A DNA stretch of 64,000 bases from Mageeibacillus sp. (GTDB taxonomy: Bacteria > Bacillota > Clostridia > Saccharofermentanales > Saccharofermentanaceae). The position numbers were made by a program, and so were the translations under genes. Of the stretch, positions 53,840 to 63,119 are shown piece after piece. The stretch covers positions 199,635 through 263,634 of the forward strand of contig JAKVLB010000002.1 in the NCBI GenBank assembly GCA_022484595.1, given 5' to 3'. Position 1 is the first letter of the stretch. Every line of letters starts with the position of its first letter. Under the pieces are notes generated by a model. That model was not told where the DNA came from and made no database searches. It saw nothing but the letters and a program-made list of their open reading frames with translations.

Positions 53840-54649
53840 TTATCTCAAAGACAAATCAGTGACAACAAGCCCTATCGCCAAAATCCCGTAAAACAGGCCG
53901 ATAAGCACATCGCGACTCGTGATTTTGAGGGGATTGAGTTTTGTTCTTCCGTCACCGCCGTGATAGCATCTTGCGTCCATGGCCACGGCGAGTTCCTCGG
54001 CACGTTTAAAGCTCGACACAAACAACGGAATAAGAACGGTAATGTAACCTCTTACTCTGCTGACGAAGCTGCCGGTGTCATAATCGGCTCCACGCGATAT
54101 CTGTGCTTTCATAATCTTGTCTGTCTCGGATACAAGCGTCGGTATGAACCTCAGAGCGATTGACATCATCATAGCCATCTCGTGCACAGGTATATGTATT
54201 GCTTTGAGGGGCGCGAAAATGCTTTCCAGAGCGTCGGATATCTTTAGCGGCGTAGTCGTCAGAGTAAGAAGAATGCTGGTGGATATAATCAGAAAGACCA
54301 GCCTCAGAGCCGTAAGCACCGCGCGCATAGCCCCGTAATCCGTTATCCTGATTATTCTCCATGAGAAGACCGGATTTCCCTGCCTTATTGTAAAGATATT
54401 AATCAGCAGTATGAACATTGCAATCGGGAGAACCGGTTTTACAGTCAGCCACATTATACGCGGGGTGATTTTCGCCATAACAGCCTGAAGCAGTGTAACC
54501 GCGGTCAGGACTGCCAGCGCCACAGGAGTCCTGATTATAAATATAGCTACGAGATATACAATGTAAAGTATCGCTTTCACGCGCGGGTCGGTACCGTGAA
54601 GGATTGAGTCTTTTCTGTAATAGCGGCCTATTGAGATGTCGTTAAGCAT
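53840..54649 (-). CDS. ecfT: Energy-coupling factor transporter transmembrane protein EcfT
   Basis: A 269-residue membrane protein with about five or six helices and the two cytoplasmic Ala-Arg-Gly type coupling motifs (ISRGADYDTG and AVAMDARCYHGG) that touch the EcfA ATPases. EcfT couples ATP use to vitamin uptake by small S-components, which are encoded elsewhere. It overlaps the EcfA gene by eight bases, so the two are translationally coupled. Confidence 0.93.
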   Translation of the reverse strand: MLNDISIGRYYRKDSILHGTDPRVKAILYIVYLVAIFIIRTPVALAVLTAVTLLQAVMAKITPRIMWLTVKPVLPIAMFILLINIFTIRQGNPVFSWRIIRITDYGAMRAVLTALRLVFLIISTSILLTLTTTPLKISDALESIFAPLKAIHIPVHEMAMMMSIALRFIPTLVSETDKIMKAQISRGADYDTGSFVSRVRGYITVLIPLFVSSFKRAEELAVAMDARCYHGGDGRTKLNPLKITSRDVLIGLFYGILAIGLVVTDLSLR

Positions 54650-56447
54650 TTCCCTTCACCGCCTTCTTTACAGCCAGCACGATCCTTGCCGCTTCGCTCG
54701 CCGACTCAAACGCGGGTTCGCTGAAGTTTACATTCGCAATCTCGCGGCCGAGTTTCTCTTTGACTCTGTTTGAGAACTGCGTGAGTTTTGGAATGTCAAG
54801 TCCCATGGACTCAGCATTCCCCCTGTCAGCGAAAAGTTCTGCCGGCGCTGCAACCACCTGCACTCTCCCGTCCTTTATCGCGCATATTCTGTCGCAGTTC
54901 TGAGCTGCCTCATCCATATTGTGAGACACCAGAATCACCGTGGTTCCATTATCACGAAGCTTTGCAATCAGCCTGAACATCTCGTCTCTGCCTTTTGGAT
55001 CAAGTCCCGAAGCAGGCTCGTCCAGCACAAGAATCTCCGGCTCCATAACAAGCACACCCGCCATGGCAACGCGACGCTTCTGACCTCCCGACAGTTCAAA
55101 CGGACTCTTGCCGAGTATTTCCGCGTCTATTCCCATAAGGCCGGCAGCGGCCTCAACCTTTGCCCGGCGCTCTGTCTCAGGTATTTTGAGGTTCCTCAGG
55201 CCGTAACTTATATCCTTATATACAGTCTCTTCAAAGAGCTGATACTCAGGATACTGGAACACCAGTCCCACGGTTCTCCTGATTTTCGCTTTGTCTTTCC
55301 TCTCACCGGCGCTGAGTATCCCGTCTTTTCCGTGTATTATTATCTCTCCCGACTGAGGAGCGAGAATGGCATTAAGGTGTGATACAAGTGTCGTTTTACC
55401 GCAGCCGCTCCTTCCTACAATTCCAAAAACTTCGCCGCGGTATACATCAAGATTTACATCATCAATCGCTTTGTTCTGTCCTCCGTCATATGAACATGAC
55501 AGATGCTTAATCGACAGAATTACCTCCCCTGACAAGTCAGTCACAGCAGAATCCTCGGCAGGTACAAATGAGGACACCATCCTGGGAACCATCCTCATAA
55601 CACACTCAAGAAGTGTGTCGTCGCTTGCAAGATCTGCCGGAAGTATCTCTTCCCCGCATATCCTTGCTATCTGATAGCAAAGAGCGTAATTTTCAGGCTG
55701 CTTGAGACCGCAGCTTCCGACTCTGCCAGATGAGAATACTTCCTGAGGGCTTCCGGATATTGCGATCTCCCCTTTATTGATGACATAGATTTTCTCGCAC
55801 CGTATGGCCTCGGTCATATCATGCGTTATCGTGATAATTGTAAGGGATTTCTCCTTCCTCTGTCTCTCGACAATCTCAAGAAACTCATCTCTGCTGACAG
55901 GATCAAGCATCGCAGTGGCTTCATCAAGAATCAATACATCAGGATGCATCGCAAGAGCTCCGGCAATCGCAAGCTTCTGCTTCTGTCCTCCCGACAGACT
56001 TGCAGCCTCGCGTTCCCTTAGCTCGTAAATCCCGACATCCTTAAGTGCCTCTTCAACACGATGTCTAAGTTCGGGATTCGGAACGCCGAGATTCTCCGGC
56101 CCGAATGCCGTATCCTCCTCGACAATTGTTCCGACTATCTGGTTGTCAGGGTTCTGGAACACGCAGGCACATTTCTTTCTGATATCCCAGAAATTCTCAT
56201 CTTCACCCGCATCTTTGCCGAAAATCACGACTCGTCCTTCGTCAGGAAGCTCAAGAATGTCGATTATTTTCGCGAGCGTTGACTTACCGGACCCGTTCGG
56301 GCCCAGAATCGCAACATAGGAGCCTCGCTCTATTTCCGCCGATACTGAGTTAAGTGCCTTCTTCATGCCGGCATTGCCGTCAGTATCATCACTTCGATAA
56401 CTGAAGCTAACTTTGTCGACTGTTATTTTATCAAGCTCAACCTTCAC
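54642..56447 (-). CDS. Fused energy-coupling factor ATPase (EcfA1-EcfA2)
   Basis: A 601-residue protein with two complete ABC ATPase domains in one chain; most bacteria carry two separate ecfA genes. The first has Walker A GPNGSGKST (49-56), LSGGQKQKLAIAG and ILDEATAMLDP. The second (about 315-580) has Walker A GRSGCGKTT, LSGGQKRRVAMAG and VLDEPASGLDP. A linker of about 80 residues joins them, without motif loss in either half. Together they would form the EcfA pair that powers vitamin uptake with EcfT, the next gene. The start is GTG with AGAGG upstream. A terminator separates it from rplQ. Confidence 0.92.
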   Translation of the reverse strand: MKVELDKITVDKVSFSYRSDDTDGNAGMKKALNSVSAEIERGSYVAILGPNGSGKSTLAKIIDILELPDEGRVVIFGKDAGEDENFWDIRKKCACVFQNPDNQIVGTIVEEDTAFGPENLGVPNPELRHRVEEALKDVGIYELREREAASLSGGQKQKLAIAGALAMHPDVLILDEATAMLDPVSRDEFLEIVERQRKEKSLTIITITHDMTEAIRCEKIYVINKGEIAISGSPQEVFSSGRVGSCGLKQPENYALCYQIARICGEEILPADLASDDTLLECVMRMVPRMVSSFVPAEDSAVTDLSGEVILSIKHLSCSYDGGQNKAIDDVNLDVYRGEVFGIVGRSGCGKTTLVSHLNAILAPQSGEIIIHGKDGILSAGERKDKAKIRRTVGLVFQYPEYQLFEETVYKDISYGLRNLKIPETERRAKVEAAAGLMGIDAEILGKSPFELSGGQKRRVAMAGVLVMEPEILVLDEPASGLDPKGRDEMFRLIAKLRDNGTTVILVSHNMDEAAQNCDRICAIKDGRVQVVAAPAELFADRGNAESMGLDIPKLTQFSNRVKEKLGREIANVNFSEPAFESASEAARIVLAVKKAVKGNA

Positions 56448-56487
56448 CGGTTACCTCTCTGTATTAGTTTCCTTATTGTAAAAAGAA

Positions 56488-56513
56488 CGGGGAAAGATGT
56501 AAACCTTTCCCCG
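56488..56513 (-). terminator. Terminator after rplQ
   Basis: A 9-bp stem (56488-56496 with 56505-56513) with an 8-base loop, followed on the minus strand by TTCTTTTT. It ends the ribosomal transcript before the ecf genes. Confidence 0.87.
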
Positions 56514-56552
56514 CACTAAATTAACAATTAAATGTTATAAACAGTTCTTGAA

Positions 56553-57074
56553 TTACACAAGCTCAAGAATTGCCATCTCGGAACCGTCACCGCGTCTTGC
56601 GCCGGTTCTGATGATTCTTGTGTAACCGCCGTTACGGCCAACATACTTGGGTGCAATCTCATCGAAAAGCTTGTTCGTGGGATTTACTACGCGACCCTCG
56701 CTGTCGTGGCTCTTGATGAGCCACTTAGTCATTGACTTACGAGCGGCAAGCCTTGAAGCTTCATCAACCTGAACGGTCTTTGTCTTAACCTCACGGTCAA
56801 CAACTTCGTACTTGTTTCCGGACTTTGAAGTCTTTGTCTTAAGAACCTTCTTGCCCTTACCGTCAATCTTAGCAGCGGATACTGTAACTTCCTTTGTTGT
56901 GAAGTTATCCTTCTCCTTAACAGCCGTAGCGATAAGGCTCTCAACGATTGCGCTTACCTCTTTGGCACGTGCAACAGTTGTCTCAACCTTGCCGTTTATG
57001 ACCATTGTTGTGACCATATTCTTCAGGATGGCCGTACGCTGATCTGAAGGACGGCCCATTTGTCTATTAGGCAT
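56553..57074 (-). CDS. rplQ: 50S ribosomal protein L17 with internal insertion
   Basis: A 173-residue L17, longer than the 115-130 usual. The family start [19 protein letters not shown] and end [17 protein letters not shown] are intact. Between them (about residues 66-110) lies an additional Lys/Thr/Val-rich segment ([20 protein letters not shown] and following) that breaks the common alignment. Several clostridial L17 proteins have such insertions. Last gene of the alpha operon, followed by a terminator. Confidence 0.94.
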   Translation of the reverse strand: MPNRQMGRPSDQRTAILKNMVTTMVINGKVETTVARAKEVSAIVESLIATAVKEKDNFTTKEVTVSAAKIDGKGKKVLKTKTSKSGNKYEVVDREVKTKTVQVDEASRLAARKSMTKWLIKSHDSEGRVVNPTNKLFDEIAPKYVGRNGGYTRIIRTGARRGDGSEMAILELV

Positions 57075-57103
57075 CTTACTTTCCTCCTACCTAGGGATTA
57101 ATC

Positions 57104-58048
57104 TTATTGATCTTTGAGCTTAAGCTCCAACTCGTCAAGCTTCTCTATAATTTCTTCCAGAGACTTCTTTCCGAGATTTCTGACCTTAATCATTTCATCC
57201 ATTGTCTTTGCCACAAGATCGCCGACAGTATTAATCTGTGCTCTCTTAAGGCAGTTGTATGTACGAACGGAAAAATCAAGATCTTCAATGATTGCACTTA
57301 ATTTGGAATCGTGCTCGCCAGTCTCCTCTACGCTCTTAAAGCTCATGGCAGAATCAGTGTCTGCAAGCGCTGTAAAGAAGCTCAGGTGGTCGATCAGGCA
57401 ATTTGCTGCTGAAGACAACGCTTCATCAACTTCAATTGTTCCATCAGTCCAGACCTCAAGAGTCAGCTTATCGTAATCTGTTCTTGCGCCCACACGGGTG
57501 TTCTCAACCTTATAATTTGCCTTCTTGACAGGCGTGAAGATTGAATCAATCGGAATGAGTCCGATTATCTGCTTCTCAGGCTTGTTCTGCTCTGCGGTAT
57601 TGTAACCGCGGCCCTTCTCGAGTGTAAACTCCATAAAGACGTCATCGCTGCCGTTAAGGTGCGCAATTACATGATTAGGATTCATTATCTCTACGTCCGG
57701 TCCGTGAACGATGTCGCCTGCTGTGAGCTCGCCTGTTCTTCCCTTTGCCACGCTTATGCTGACAATCTTGGAATCACTCGTAAGCTTTGCACGAATTCCC
57801 TTGATATTAAGGATAATCTCTGTCATATCCTCAATAATACCCGGGACAGTCGAAAACTCATGTCTGATCTTGTCGATCTTAACCTGTGTAACTGCCGCGC
57901 CCGAGAGAGAAGACAGAAGTACTCTGCGAAGAGAGTTGCCGAGTGTTATGCCGAATCCACGCTCAAGCGGTGCAAATGTATATTTGCCGTACGACTTATC
58001 ATCGTTTGATTCAACGCACTTTACAATCGGCTGGCTAATTTCCATCAT
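57104..58048 (-). CDS. rpoA: RNA polymerase alpha subunit
   Basis: A 314-residue protein with the dimerising N-terminal domain (FAPLERGFGITLGNSLRRVLLSSL) and the C-terminal DNA-binding domain (about 245-310, with the NCLKRAQINTVGDLVAKT helix-hairpin-helix). The order rpsM-rpsK-rpsD-rpoA-rplQ is the standard alpha operon. Length is normal. Confidence 0.99.
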   Translation of the reverse strand: MMEISQPIVKCVESNDDKSYGKYTFAPLERGFGITLGNSLRRVLLSSLSGAAVTQVKIDKIRHEFSTVPGIIEDMTEIILNIKGIRAKLTSDSKIVSISVAKGRTGELTAGDIVHGPDVEIMNPNHVIAHLNGSDDVFMEFTLEKGRGYNTAEQNKPEKQIIGLIPIDSIFTPVKKANYKVENTRVGARTDYDKLTLEVWTDGTIEVDEALSSAANCLIDHLSFFTALADTDSAMSFKSVEETGEHDSKLSAIIEDLDFSVRTYNCLKRAQINTVGDLVAKTMDEMIKVRNLGKKSLEEIIEKLDELELKLKDQ

Positions 58049-58095
58049 ATCTTATCCTCCTAGAATTATTTTTACTTGTCGGTAGTTTTCAGGTA

Positions 58096-58692
58096 TTACT
58101 TGGAATACAACTCGACGATTGCGACTTCATTGACCGGAACATCAATATTTTCCTTCTTCGGAACTGCGATAACCTTGCCTGTGAGCTTATCCATATCGGA
58201 TGTTACCCATGCAGGTGCAGTTCTTGAAGCTGTTACAGCAACGATGTCCTTGAATCTCTGTGAACTCTTTGCATTGTCCTTGATTACAATCTCATCGCCG
58301 ACTTTGCAGCCGTATGAAGGAATGTTTACGGTCTTGCCGTTAACCATTACGTTTCTGTGGCTGACAATCTGTCTTGCTTCGTCTCTTGTACGTGCAAGAC
58401 CCATTCTGAACAGAACGTTGTCAAGTCTGTTCTCAAGAAGGATAAGAAGGTTCTCACCGGTTGTACCGAACTTGAGCTTCTGTGCCTTCTCAAAATAGTT
58501 TCTGAAAGGCTTCTCAAGAACACCATAGATGAACTTTGCCTTCTGCTTTTCTTTGAGCTGCATGCCGTACTCGCTAACCTTGTGTACCGCATTCTCCTTC
58601 TTCTTGCTCTGTTTCTTTTGTATGCCTAAAAAGGCAGGCTCAACACCAAGGGCTCTGCACTTCTTAAGAACAGGTGTCATATCTCTAGCCAT
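58096..58692 (-). CDS. rpsD: 30S ribosomal protein S4
   Basis: A 198-residue protein with the S4 RNA-binding domain (LENRLDNVLFRMGLARTRDEARQIV and VNGKTVNIPSYGCKVGDEIVI). The N-terminal part lacks the cysteine set of zinc-binding S4 and has a KKQSKKKEN stretch instead, so it is the zinc-free form. S4 is an assembly-initiating 30S protein and in some bacteria a regulator of its own operon. Confidence 0.98.
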   Translation of the reverse strand: MARDMTPVLKKCRALGVEPAFLGIQKKQSKKKENAVHKVSEYGMQLKEKQKAKFIYGVLEKPFRNYFEKAQKLKFGTTGENLLILLENRLDNVLFRMGLARTRDEARQIVSHRNVMVNGKTVNIPSYGCKVGDEIVIKDNAKSSQRFKDIVAVTASRTAPAWVTSDMDKLTGKVIAVPKKENIDVPVNEVAIVELYSK

Positions 58693-58747
58693 TGCTAATT
58701 TTCCTCTTTTCTTAAAAACTCTATATCAGGTCTTTGCGTCGGAGAGA

Positions 58748-59134
58748 TTAAACTCTTCTGCGCTTCGGAGGACGGCAACCGTTATGAGGAACGGGTGTGA
58801 CATCCTTGATCATTGTTACTCTAAGACCTGCGGTCTCAAGTGCACGAACTGCAGACTCACGACCGGATCCCGGACCCTTTACGAAGACGTCGATTGTCTT
58901 CATTCCGTGATCCATGGCAGCCTTTGCGGCCTTCTCTGATGCAACCTGAGCTGCGTAGCTGGTGCCCTTACGTGAACCCTTGGCATCCATACCGGCGGAT
59001 GCCCATGAAATCGCGTTGCCCTGCTTGTCAGTAATTGTTACGATAGTATTGTTGAAAGTAGCGTGAATGTGCGCCTGACCCTCCACAACGTTTTTACGTT
59101 CTGCCTTTCTGGGTCTTCTTGTTTCTTTTGCCAT
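58748..59134 (-). CDS. rpsK: 30S ribosomal protein S11
   Basis: A 128-residue protein with [30 protein letters not shown] and the C-terminal [18 protein letters not shown]. Basic, normal length, part of the alpha operon. It binds rRNA at the platform of the small subunit. Confidence 0.99.
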   Translation of the reverse strand: MAKETRRPRKAERKNVVEGQAHIHATFNNTIVTITDKQGNAISWASAGMDAKGSRKGTSYAAQVASEKAAKAAMDHGMKTIDVFVKGPGSGRESAVRALETAGLRVTMIKDVTPVPHNGCRPPKRRRV

Positions 59135-59149
59135 ATCAGCTTTCCTCCC

Positions 59150-59518
59150 TTACTTCTTCTTGCCTGCGACAGTGCGCTTCGGGCCCTTGCGGGTACGTGC
59201 GTTAGTCTTTGTACGCTGGCCTCTGACAGGAAGTCCGAGTCTGTGGCGACGTCCGCGGAAGCAGCCGATATCTGAAAGTCTCTTGATATTGCCTGCAACC
59301 TCTCTCTTAAGATCACCTTCGACCTTAAAATTATTCTCAATCTGATCACGAATCTTGGCAACTTCATCCTCTGAGAGATCCTTCACACGGGTGTCAGGAT
59401 TGATTCCTGTCTGTGCGATAATCTCGGAAGCGCTTGTGTTTCCAATGCCGTAAATATATGTAAGAGCAATCTCGATTCTCTTATCATTCGGCAAATCTAC
59501 GCCGGCTATACGAGCCAT
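59150..59518 (-). CDS. rpsM: 30S ribosomal protein S13
   Basis: A 122-residue protein beginning [26 protein letters not shown], with the helix-turn-helix region and basic [16 protein letters not shown] tail. I chose ATG 59518, preceded by GGAGG eight bases upstream, over 59563. It is separated from rpmJ by a 217-base gap, longer than elsewhere in the operon. Confidence 0.98.
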   Translation of the reverse strand: MARIAGVDLPNDKRIEIALTYIYGIGNTSASEIIAQTGINPDTRVKDLSEDEVAKIRDQIENNFKVEGDLKREVAGNIKRLSDIGCFRGRRHRLGLPVRGQRTKTNARTRKGPKRTVAGKKK

Positions 59519-59735
59519 TTGGTGTACCTCCATAAAATGGTATTTTTGGATATATATAAACACGCCTTTGTAAGGAACCCCGTAGAGCGGAGCAGCCGCC
59601 CCTACTTAATTCGCGTATATTACTTATTTCCTTTTTCTTGTTTGTTCTTTGCTTTTGACGCGGCCAAGAGCAATCTGTCGCGTGATTCGTGTTTTGCAGG
59701 GCTAAATCTGCTGGCGAATCTGTCATCTTCGGTTA
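59519..59735 (-). other. Unusually long leader region before rpsM
   Basis: The gap between rpmJ and rpsM is 217 bases, whereas other alpha-operon gaps here are 15 to 55. It holds no convincing gene: an 80-codon minus-strand frame in it has no RBS and runs into rpsM. A GC-rich stretch (about 59578-59608) can form short hairpins. A translational control site such as that bound by S4 in other bacteria is possible, but no known structure is recognised. Confidence 0.4.
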
Positions 59736-59849
59736 TTAACCCTGCCTCTGCTTATGCTTCGGATCAGAACAGATGATCATTACCTTACCGTGACGACGAA
59801 TGACTTTGCATTTCTCGCACATCGGCTTTACTGACGGTCTGACTTTCAT
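59736..59849 (-). CDS. rpmJ: 50S ribosomal protein L36
   Basis: A 37-residue protein, [20 protein letters not shown] and onward, ending in KHKQRQG. Cys11, Cys14, Cys27 and His32 form the zinc site of the C+ form. GCAGGAGG lies close before the start. The order infA-rpmJ-rpsM is the normal one. It has a consensus promoter upstream at 59914-59941. Confidence 0.98.
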   Translation of the reverse strand: MKVRPSVKPMCEKCKVIRRHGKVMIICSDPKHKQRQG

Positions 59850-59913
59850 AGTAGAACCTCCTGCTGCCTATATTTTCACAACAAAACGGGCGCTTTTGAG
59901 CGCACGCTAAACA

Positions 59914-59941
59914 ATTATAGCAAAATTGTCCGCGTTTTCAA
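59914..59941 (-). promoter_or_regulatory. Internal promoter for the rpmJ-rpsM-rpsK-rpsD-rpoA-rplQ genes
   Basis: On the minus strand TTGAAA (59936-59941) and TATAAT (59914-59919) are 16 bases apart, about 65 bases before rpmJ. The leader holds a small GCGCT-N4-AGCGC hairpin (near 59889-59903). It would let this group be transcribed apart from infA-map-adk-secY. Confidence 0.78.
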
Positions 59942-59970
59942 TACCTTTTTTGCTGTCTTCTGCTATATTT

Positions 59971-59998
59971 ACACAGCCGGAATATATTCCGGCTGTGT
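59971..59998. repeat. Strong hairpin after infA without U-tract
   Basis: A perfect 12-bp stem (59971-59982 with 59987-59998) and TATA loop, just after the infA stop on the minus strand. It is followed by AAATATAG rather than U residues, so it is probably not an intrinsic terminator; an RNase or stability element is possible. Confidence 0.7.
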
Positions 59999-60004
59999 TA
60001 CGGA

Positions 60005-60232
60005 TTACTTTTTCTTCTCGCCTCTCCATGTGATTCTTCCTCTCGAAAGGTCATATGGCGATATCTCCATAGTCACCTTGTCTCCTGCCAGAATCTTGAT
60101 ATAGTTCTGTCTCAGCTTTCCGGACAGATGCGCCAGGACAATATGTCCGCTCTCAAGTTTGACCTTGAACATCGCGTTCGGAAGTGCCTCGTCAACTACT
60201 CCGACTACTTCAATAACGTCTTCCTTTGCCAT
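60005..60232 (-). CDS. infA: Translation initiation factor IF-1
   Basis: A 75-residue OB-fold protein, normal length, with [19 protein letters not shown] and [17 protein letters not shown]. It assists initiation by binding the A site of the small subunit. Its start codon shares one base with the map stop. Followed by a stable hairpin. Confidence 0.99.
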   Translation of the reverse strand: MAKEDVIEVVGVVDEALPNAMFKVKLESGHIVLAHLSGKLRQNYIKILAGDKVTMEISPYDLSRGRITWRGEKKK

Positions 60233-61002
60233 TAAAAACCCTCCTCGTAATCATAGGTCGTCATATATGGTCCGTTCTCTGTAATGAGAATTGTATTCTC
60301 GTAGTGTGATGCTGGTTTTCCGTCTCTTGTGACAATTGTCCACTCATCGCCGAGCATCTCTATGGCCCTGCTTCCGAGCGTTATCATCGGCTCTATGCAG
60401 ATTGCCATTCCCTTCTTAAGCTTATAGCCGTGTCCGGCTTTTCCGTAATTCGGCACATCAGGATCCTGATGCATCGATGTTCCGATTCCGTGACCTGTCA
60501 GTTCCCTGACGACTCCGTATCCGAAGCCCTCGCAATACTTCGCGATTGCTTCGCCGATATCTCCCGTTCTGTTTCCTGCCTTTGCCAGCTCAAGACCTAC
60601 GAAAAACGATTCCTCTGTTCTCTTTACAAGATCTTTCACCTCGGGAGCAACATCACCTATCAGGTAGGTTCTGCAGGCATCGGAATGATAGCCGTTAAGT
60701 ATTGCGCCGACATCAACCGACAATATATCTCCGTCATTAAGAACCGTTGATTTGCGCGGGATTCCGTGCACTACCGCTTCGTTTACTGATGCGCATATTG
60801 TGCCGGGGAACGGCGGCTGACCGAAATTCAGAAAAGACGGAATCGCGTCATGACTTCTGATTATTCCGTATGCAATCTTATCTACGTCGTGCGTCGACAT
60901 CCCGGGCTTCAGCTCGTCCCTAAGTGTCTTAAAAACTTCCTGAAGGATTTTTCCCGACTCCTTCATCATCTCAAATTCATCGTCTGTCAGTATCTCAACC
61001 AT
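60232..61002 (-). CDS. map: Methionine aminopeptidase, type I
   Basis: A 256-residue metalloenzyme that removes the starting Met of new proteins. Metal ligands are visible in order: [21 protein letters not shown] (two Asp), [14 protein letters not shown] (His), the Glu in CIEPM and the Glu in YENTILIT. Length is normal. AAGAAATG precedes the start with a weak RBS. It lies between adk and infA, as is usual. Confidence 0.98.
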   Translation of the reverse strand: MVEILTDDEFEMMKESGKILQEVFKTLRDELKPGMSTHDVDKIAYGIIRSHDAIPSFLNFGQPPFPGTICASVNEAVVHGIPRKSTVLNDGDILSVDVGAILNGYHSDACRTYLIGDVAPEVKDLVKRTEESFFVGLELAKAGNRTGDIGEAIAKYCEGFGYGVVRELTGHGIGTSMHQDPDVPNYGKAGHGYKLKKGMAICIEPMITLGSRAIEMLGDEWTIVTRDGKPASHYENTILITENGPYMTTYDYEEGF

Positions 61003-61015
61003 TTCTTGTACCTTC

Positions 61016-61672
61016 TTAGTTCAGGTTCAGCCTTGCAAGACCATCTTCAATGCTCTTGATGCATGTCGCGGAGTCAACATTGTTGTTGCCTTCAACGATA
61101 ATTCCTCTCGCGTTATAAAAATCAATAAGCGGACGTGTGTTCTCTTTGTATGTTTCAAGTCTCTTGCCGACAGTCTCGGGGTTGTCGTCGGATCTCATAA
61201 CAGTCTTGCCGCCGCAAACGTCGCACACGCCTTCAACCTTGCTAGGCATGTACTTGACGTTGAAGCTTGCTCCGCACTTCTCGCAGACTCTTCTCGTTGT
61301 GACTCGGTCCATAATAATATCATCATCTGTAATTACATGAATTACTGCGTCAATCTTATCTCCGGTCTTCGCGAGAAGCTCATCCAGTGCTTTGGCCTGC
61401 GCAGTAGTTCTGGGAAATCCGTCAAGAATATACCCTGACTTGCAGTCATCGTTCCCCAGTCTGTCCGCCACCATTCTGATTGTAACGTCGTCAGGAACGA
61501 GTGCGCCCCTGTCTATATAGGATTTTGCCTCAATGCCGAGCTTTGTCTGTTCCTTTATGTTGTATCTGAACAGATCTCCTGTTGAAATATGAGCCAGACT
61601 GTACTTCTCTCTGATAACGGTTGCTGCTGTTCCTTTACCTGATCCAGGTGCTCCCAAAATAATAAGCTTCAT
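61016..61672 (-). CDS. adk: Adenylate kinase
   Basis: A 218-residue enzyme (ATP + AMP to 2 ADP) with the P-loop GAPGSGKGT, AMP-binding TGDLFR and a lid that carries a zinc site (CEKCGASFNV and CDVCGG), the Gram-positive form. I chose ATG 61672 (MKLIILG), after GGAGGAGA, over 61723. It follows the second secY with a 22-base gap, the normal secY-adk order. Confidence 0.98.
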   Translation of the reverse strand: MKLIILGAPGSGKGTAATVIREKYSLAHISTGDLFRYNIKEQTKLGIEAKSYIDRGALVPDDVTIRMVADRLGNDDCKSGYILDGFPRTTAQAKALDELLAKTGDKIDAVIHVITDDDIIMDRVTTRRVCEKCGASFNVKYMPSKVEGVCDVCGGKTVMRSDDNPETVGKRLETYKENTRPLIDFYNARGIIVEGNNNVDSATCIKSIEDGLARLNLN

Positions 61673-61694
61673 ATGCTGTGTCTCCTCCAACGTC

Positions 61695-62969
61695 TTATTT
61701 AGAATACTTGTTCTTTCTGGCATCCTTCACAGTCTGCTTAGTCTGTTCATCAGCTGTCTTGATTCCGTTGCTGAGAATGATTGAACTCTCGGTAACCGCT
61801 CCTACTGTCATTGCACATGCGATGCCCAGAAACCATATTCCGTCCAAAGCCGGAATAATACTCAAAAGCATCGGAACTGCGCATATTAAAAGCATGTACA
61901 TTGCATCTGCCATGTTTAGATTGTTATATGTATTTATTAGATACTGAGCAGTCGGCTTGCCGGGACGTATTCCCTGGATATATCCGCCGTACTGCTTAAT
62001 CTGATTCGATGTATCTACCGGATTAAACTGTATCATCGCGAAAAAGTAAGTAAAAAATACCAGAAATAACACAAAGAAGATATAGAAGACTGAGCTTGAT
62101 TTGAAGTCAATGAAACCTCTTACCACAGCCGATTCTTTATTCGGCACAACCATAGCTATGACTGCTGCCGGCAGAAGAGTCAACGTAAATGAGTATACAA
62201 TCGGCATGATTCCGGCCTGTGTGACGCGAAGCGGAATTGCCTGATTCTGCATTCCGTACTGTTTCATGCCGACGGTTCTTTTCGAAAAAATGATGCGGAG
62301 TTTCTTCTCGCCGAGATTCGCAAAAACCGCGAGAATTATGAACGCAGCACCGATGACGACAGCTGCAACAGCATTGATTATCGATCCGGATACAAGCGCC
62401 GGCGGAATGCTTCTGATGATACCGGCGGTCAGTATAATTGTAATACCGTTGCCAAGACCTTTGGTGTTGAGAAGCTCCACGCACCATGAGCAGAACGCTG
62501 AACCGCAGGCAACGGTAAGCGTAACTATTCCGGCTCCAAGCCAGAAACTTATCCTTGAATCAATGAGAGAGTGTGTTCCCAGACAGTACAAAACTGCGAA
62601 AATTATATCCATCACAACGGAGCAGTAGCGCGTAAGTTTAGTGATAAAACCACTTCCAGCCTCACCCTGCATCGCTATATTGCGAAGCTTCGGTATTATA
62701 AGGGTAAGAAACTGCATAATTATCGACGCGACCAGGAAAGGATATATTCCCAGGCTTACAACCGAGCCGTTGCTAAGTGCCTTAAGGGAACATATATCAA
62801 TGATTTTTCCAACATCGCCCCATGTGCCGACGAGTTTAACGGTTCCGCTGTGGCTTATGCACGGGATCGGAACAAGGGTCAAAAGCACCATAATTGAAAC
62901 TATAAGGAACGATAACCACATCTTCTTCTTAAGCTGCGGAACCTTATATGCCTCGGTAAAACTATTCAT
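61695..62969 (-). CDS. Second SecY-family protein translocase channel (secY2)
   Basis: A 424-residue protein with ten predicted membrane helices and SecY landmarks: KVPQLKKKM at the start, VASIIMQFLTLIIPKL in helix 2, GNGITIILTAGI, the cytosolic loop IPLRVTQAGIMP, and the GIRPGKPTAQY loop with its conserved Arg. It occupies the standard secY position before adk, but another full secY-like gene lies upstream in tandem (ends 63120). It differs from that gene and common SecY in the plug region and helix 7-8 loop (GEKKLRIIFSKRTVGMKQYG). Its own promoter (63011-63038) follows a hairpin. It may serve a subset of exported proteins. Confidence 0.9.
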   Translation of the reverse strand: MNSFTEAYKVPQLKKKMWLSFLIVSIMVLLTLVPIPCISHSGTVKLVGTWGDVGKIIDICSLKALSNGSVVSLGIYPFLVASIIMQFLTLIIPKLRNIAMQGEAGSGFITKLTRYCSVVMDIIFAVLYCLGTHSLIDSRISFWLGAGIVTLTVACGSAFCSWCVELLNTKGLGNGITIILTAGIIRSIPPALVSGSIINAVAAVVIGAAFIILAVFANLGEKKLRIIFSKRTVGMKQYGMQNQAIPLRVTQAGIMPIVYSFTLTLLPAAVIAMVVPNKESAVVRGFIDFKSSSVFYIFFVLFLVFFTYFFAMIQFNPVDTSNQIKQYGGYIQGIRPGKPTAQYLINTYNNLNMADAMYMLLICAVPMLLSIIPALDGIWFLGIACAMTVGAVTESSIILSNGIKTADEQTKQTVKDARKNKYSK

Positions 62970-63010
62970 ATGCTTTATCTCCTTGAAATGTTCAAAATTA
63001 TAGCCATAGT

Positions 63011-63038
63011 ATTATATCGCAATTTGACTGAATTTAAA
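63011..63038 (-). promoter_or_regulatory. Promoter between the two secY genes
   Basis: On the minus strand TTTAAA (63033-63038) and a perfect TATAAT (63011-63016) are 16 bases apart, about 45 bases before secY2. It would drive secY2-adk-map-infA independently of the upstream secY. Confidence 0.65.
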
Positions 63039-63053
63039 CCTGCAAATCAATAA

Positions 63054-63084
63054 ACCCGCGAGAATTGTACAAATTCCCGCGGGT
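63054..63084 (-). terminator. Hairpin terminator after the upstream secY
   Basis: A 13-bp stem with one mismatch (63054-63066 with 63072-63084) and a 5-base loop lies between the two secY genes; the following tail TTTATTGATTT is only partly U-rich, so termination may be incomplete. Confidence 0.65.
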
Positions 63085-63119
63085 ATAACATTATCCGTCG
63101 CCAAAAGTAAGCGATATGC

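Noticed and set aside
59484-59726. Minus-strand 80-codon frame between rpmJ and rpsM
   Set aside because: It runs into rpsM, has no RBS and is rich in basic low-complexity residues; treated as leader sequence.
59971-59998. Terminator after infA
   Set aside because: The stem is strong but the tail is AAATATAG with no U-tract on either strand, so it is reported as a hairpin only.
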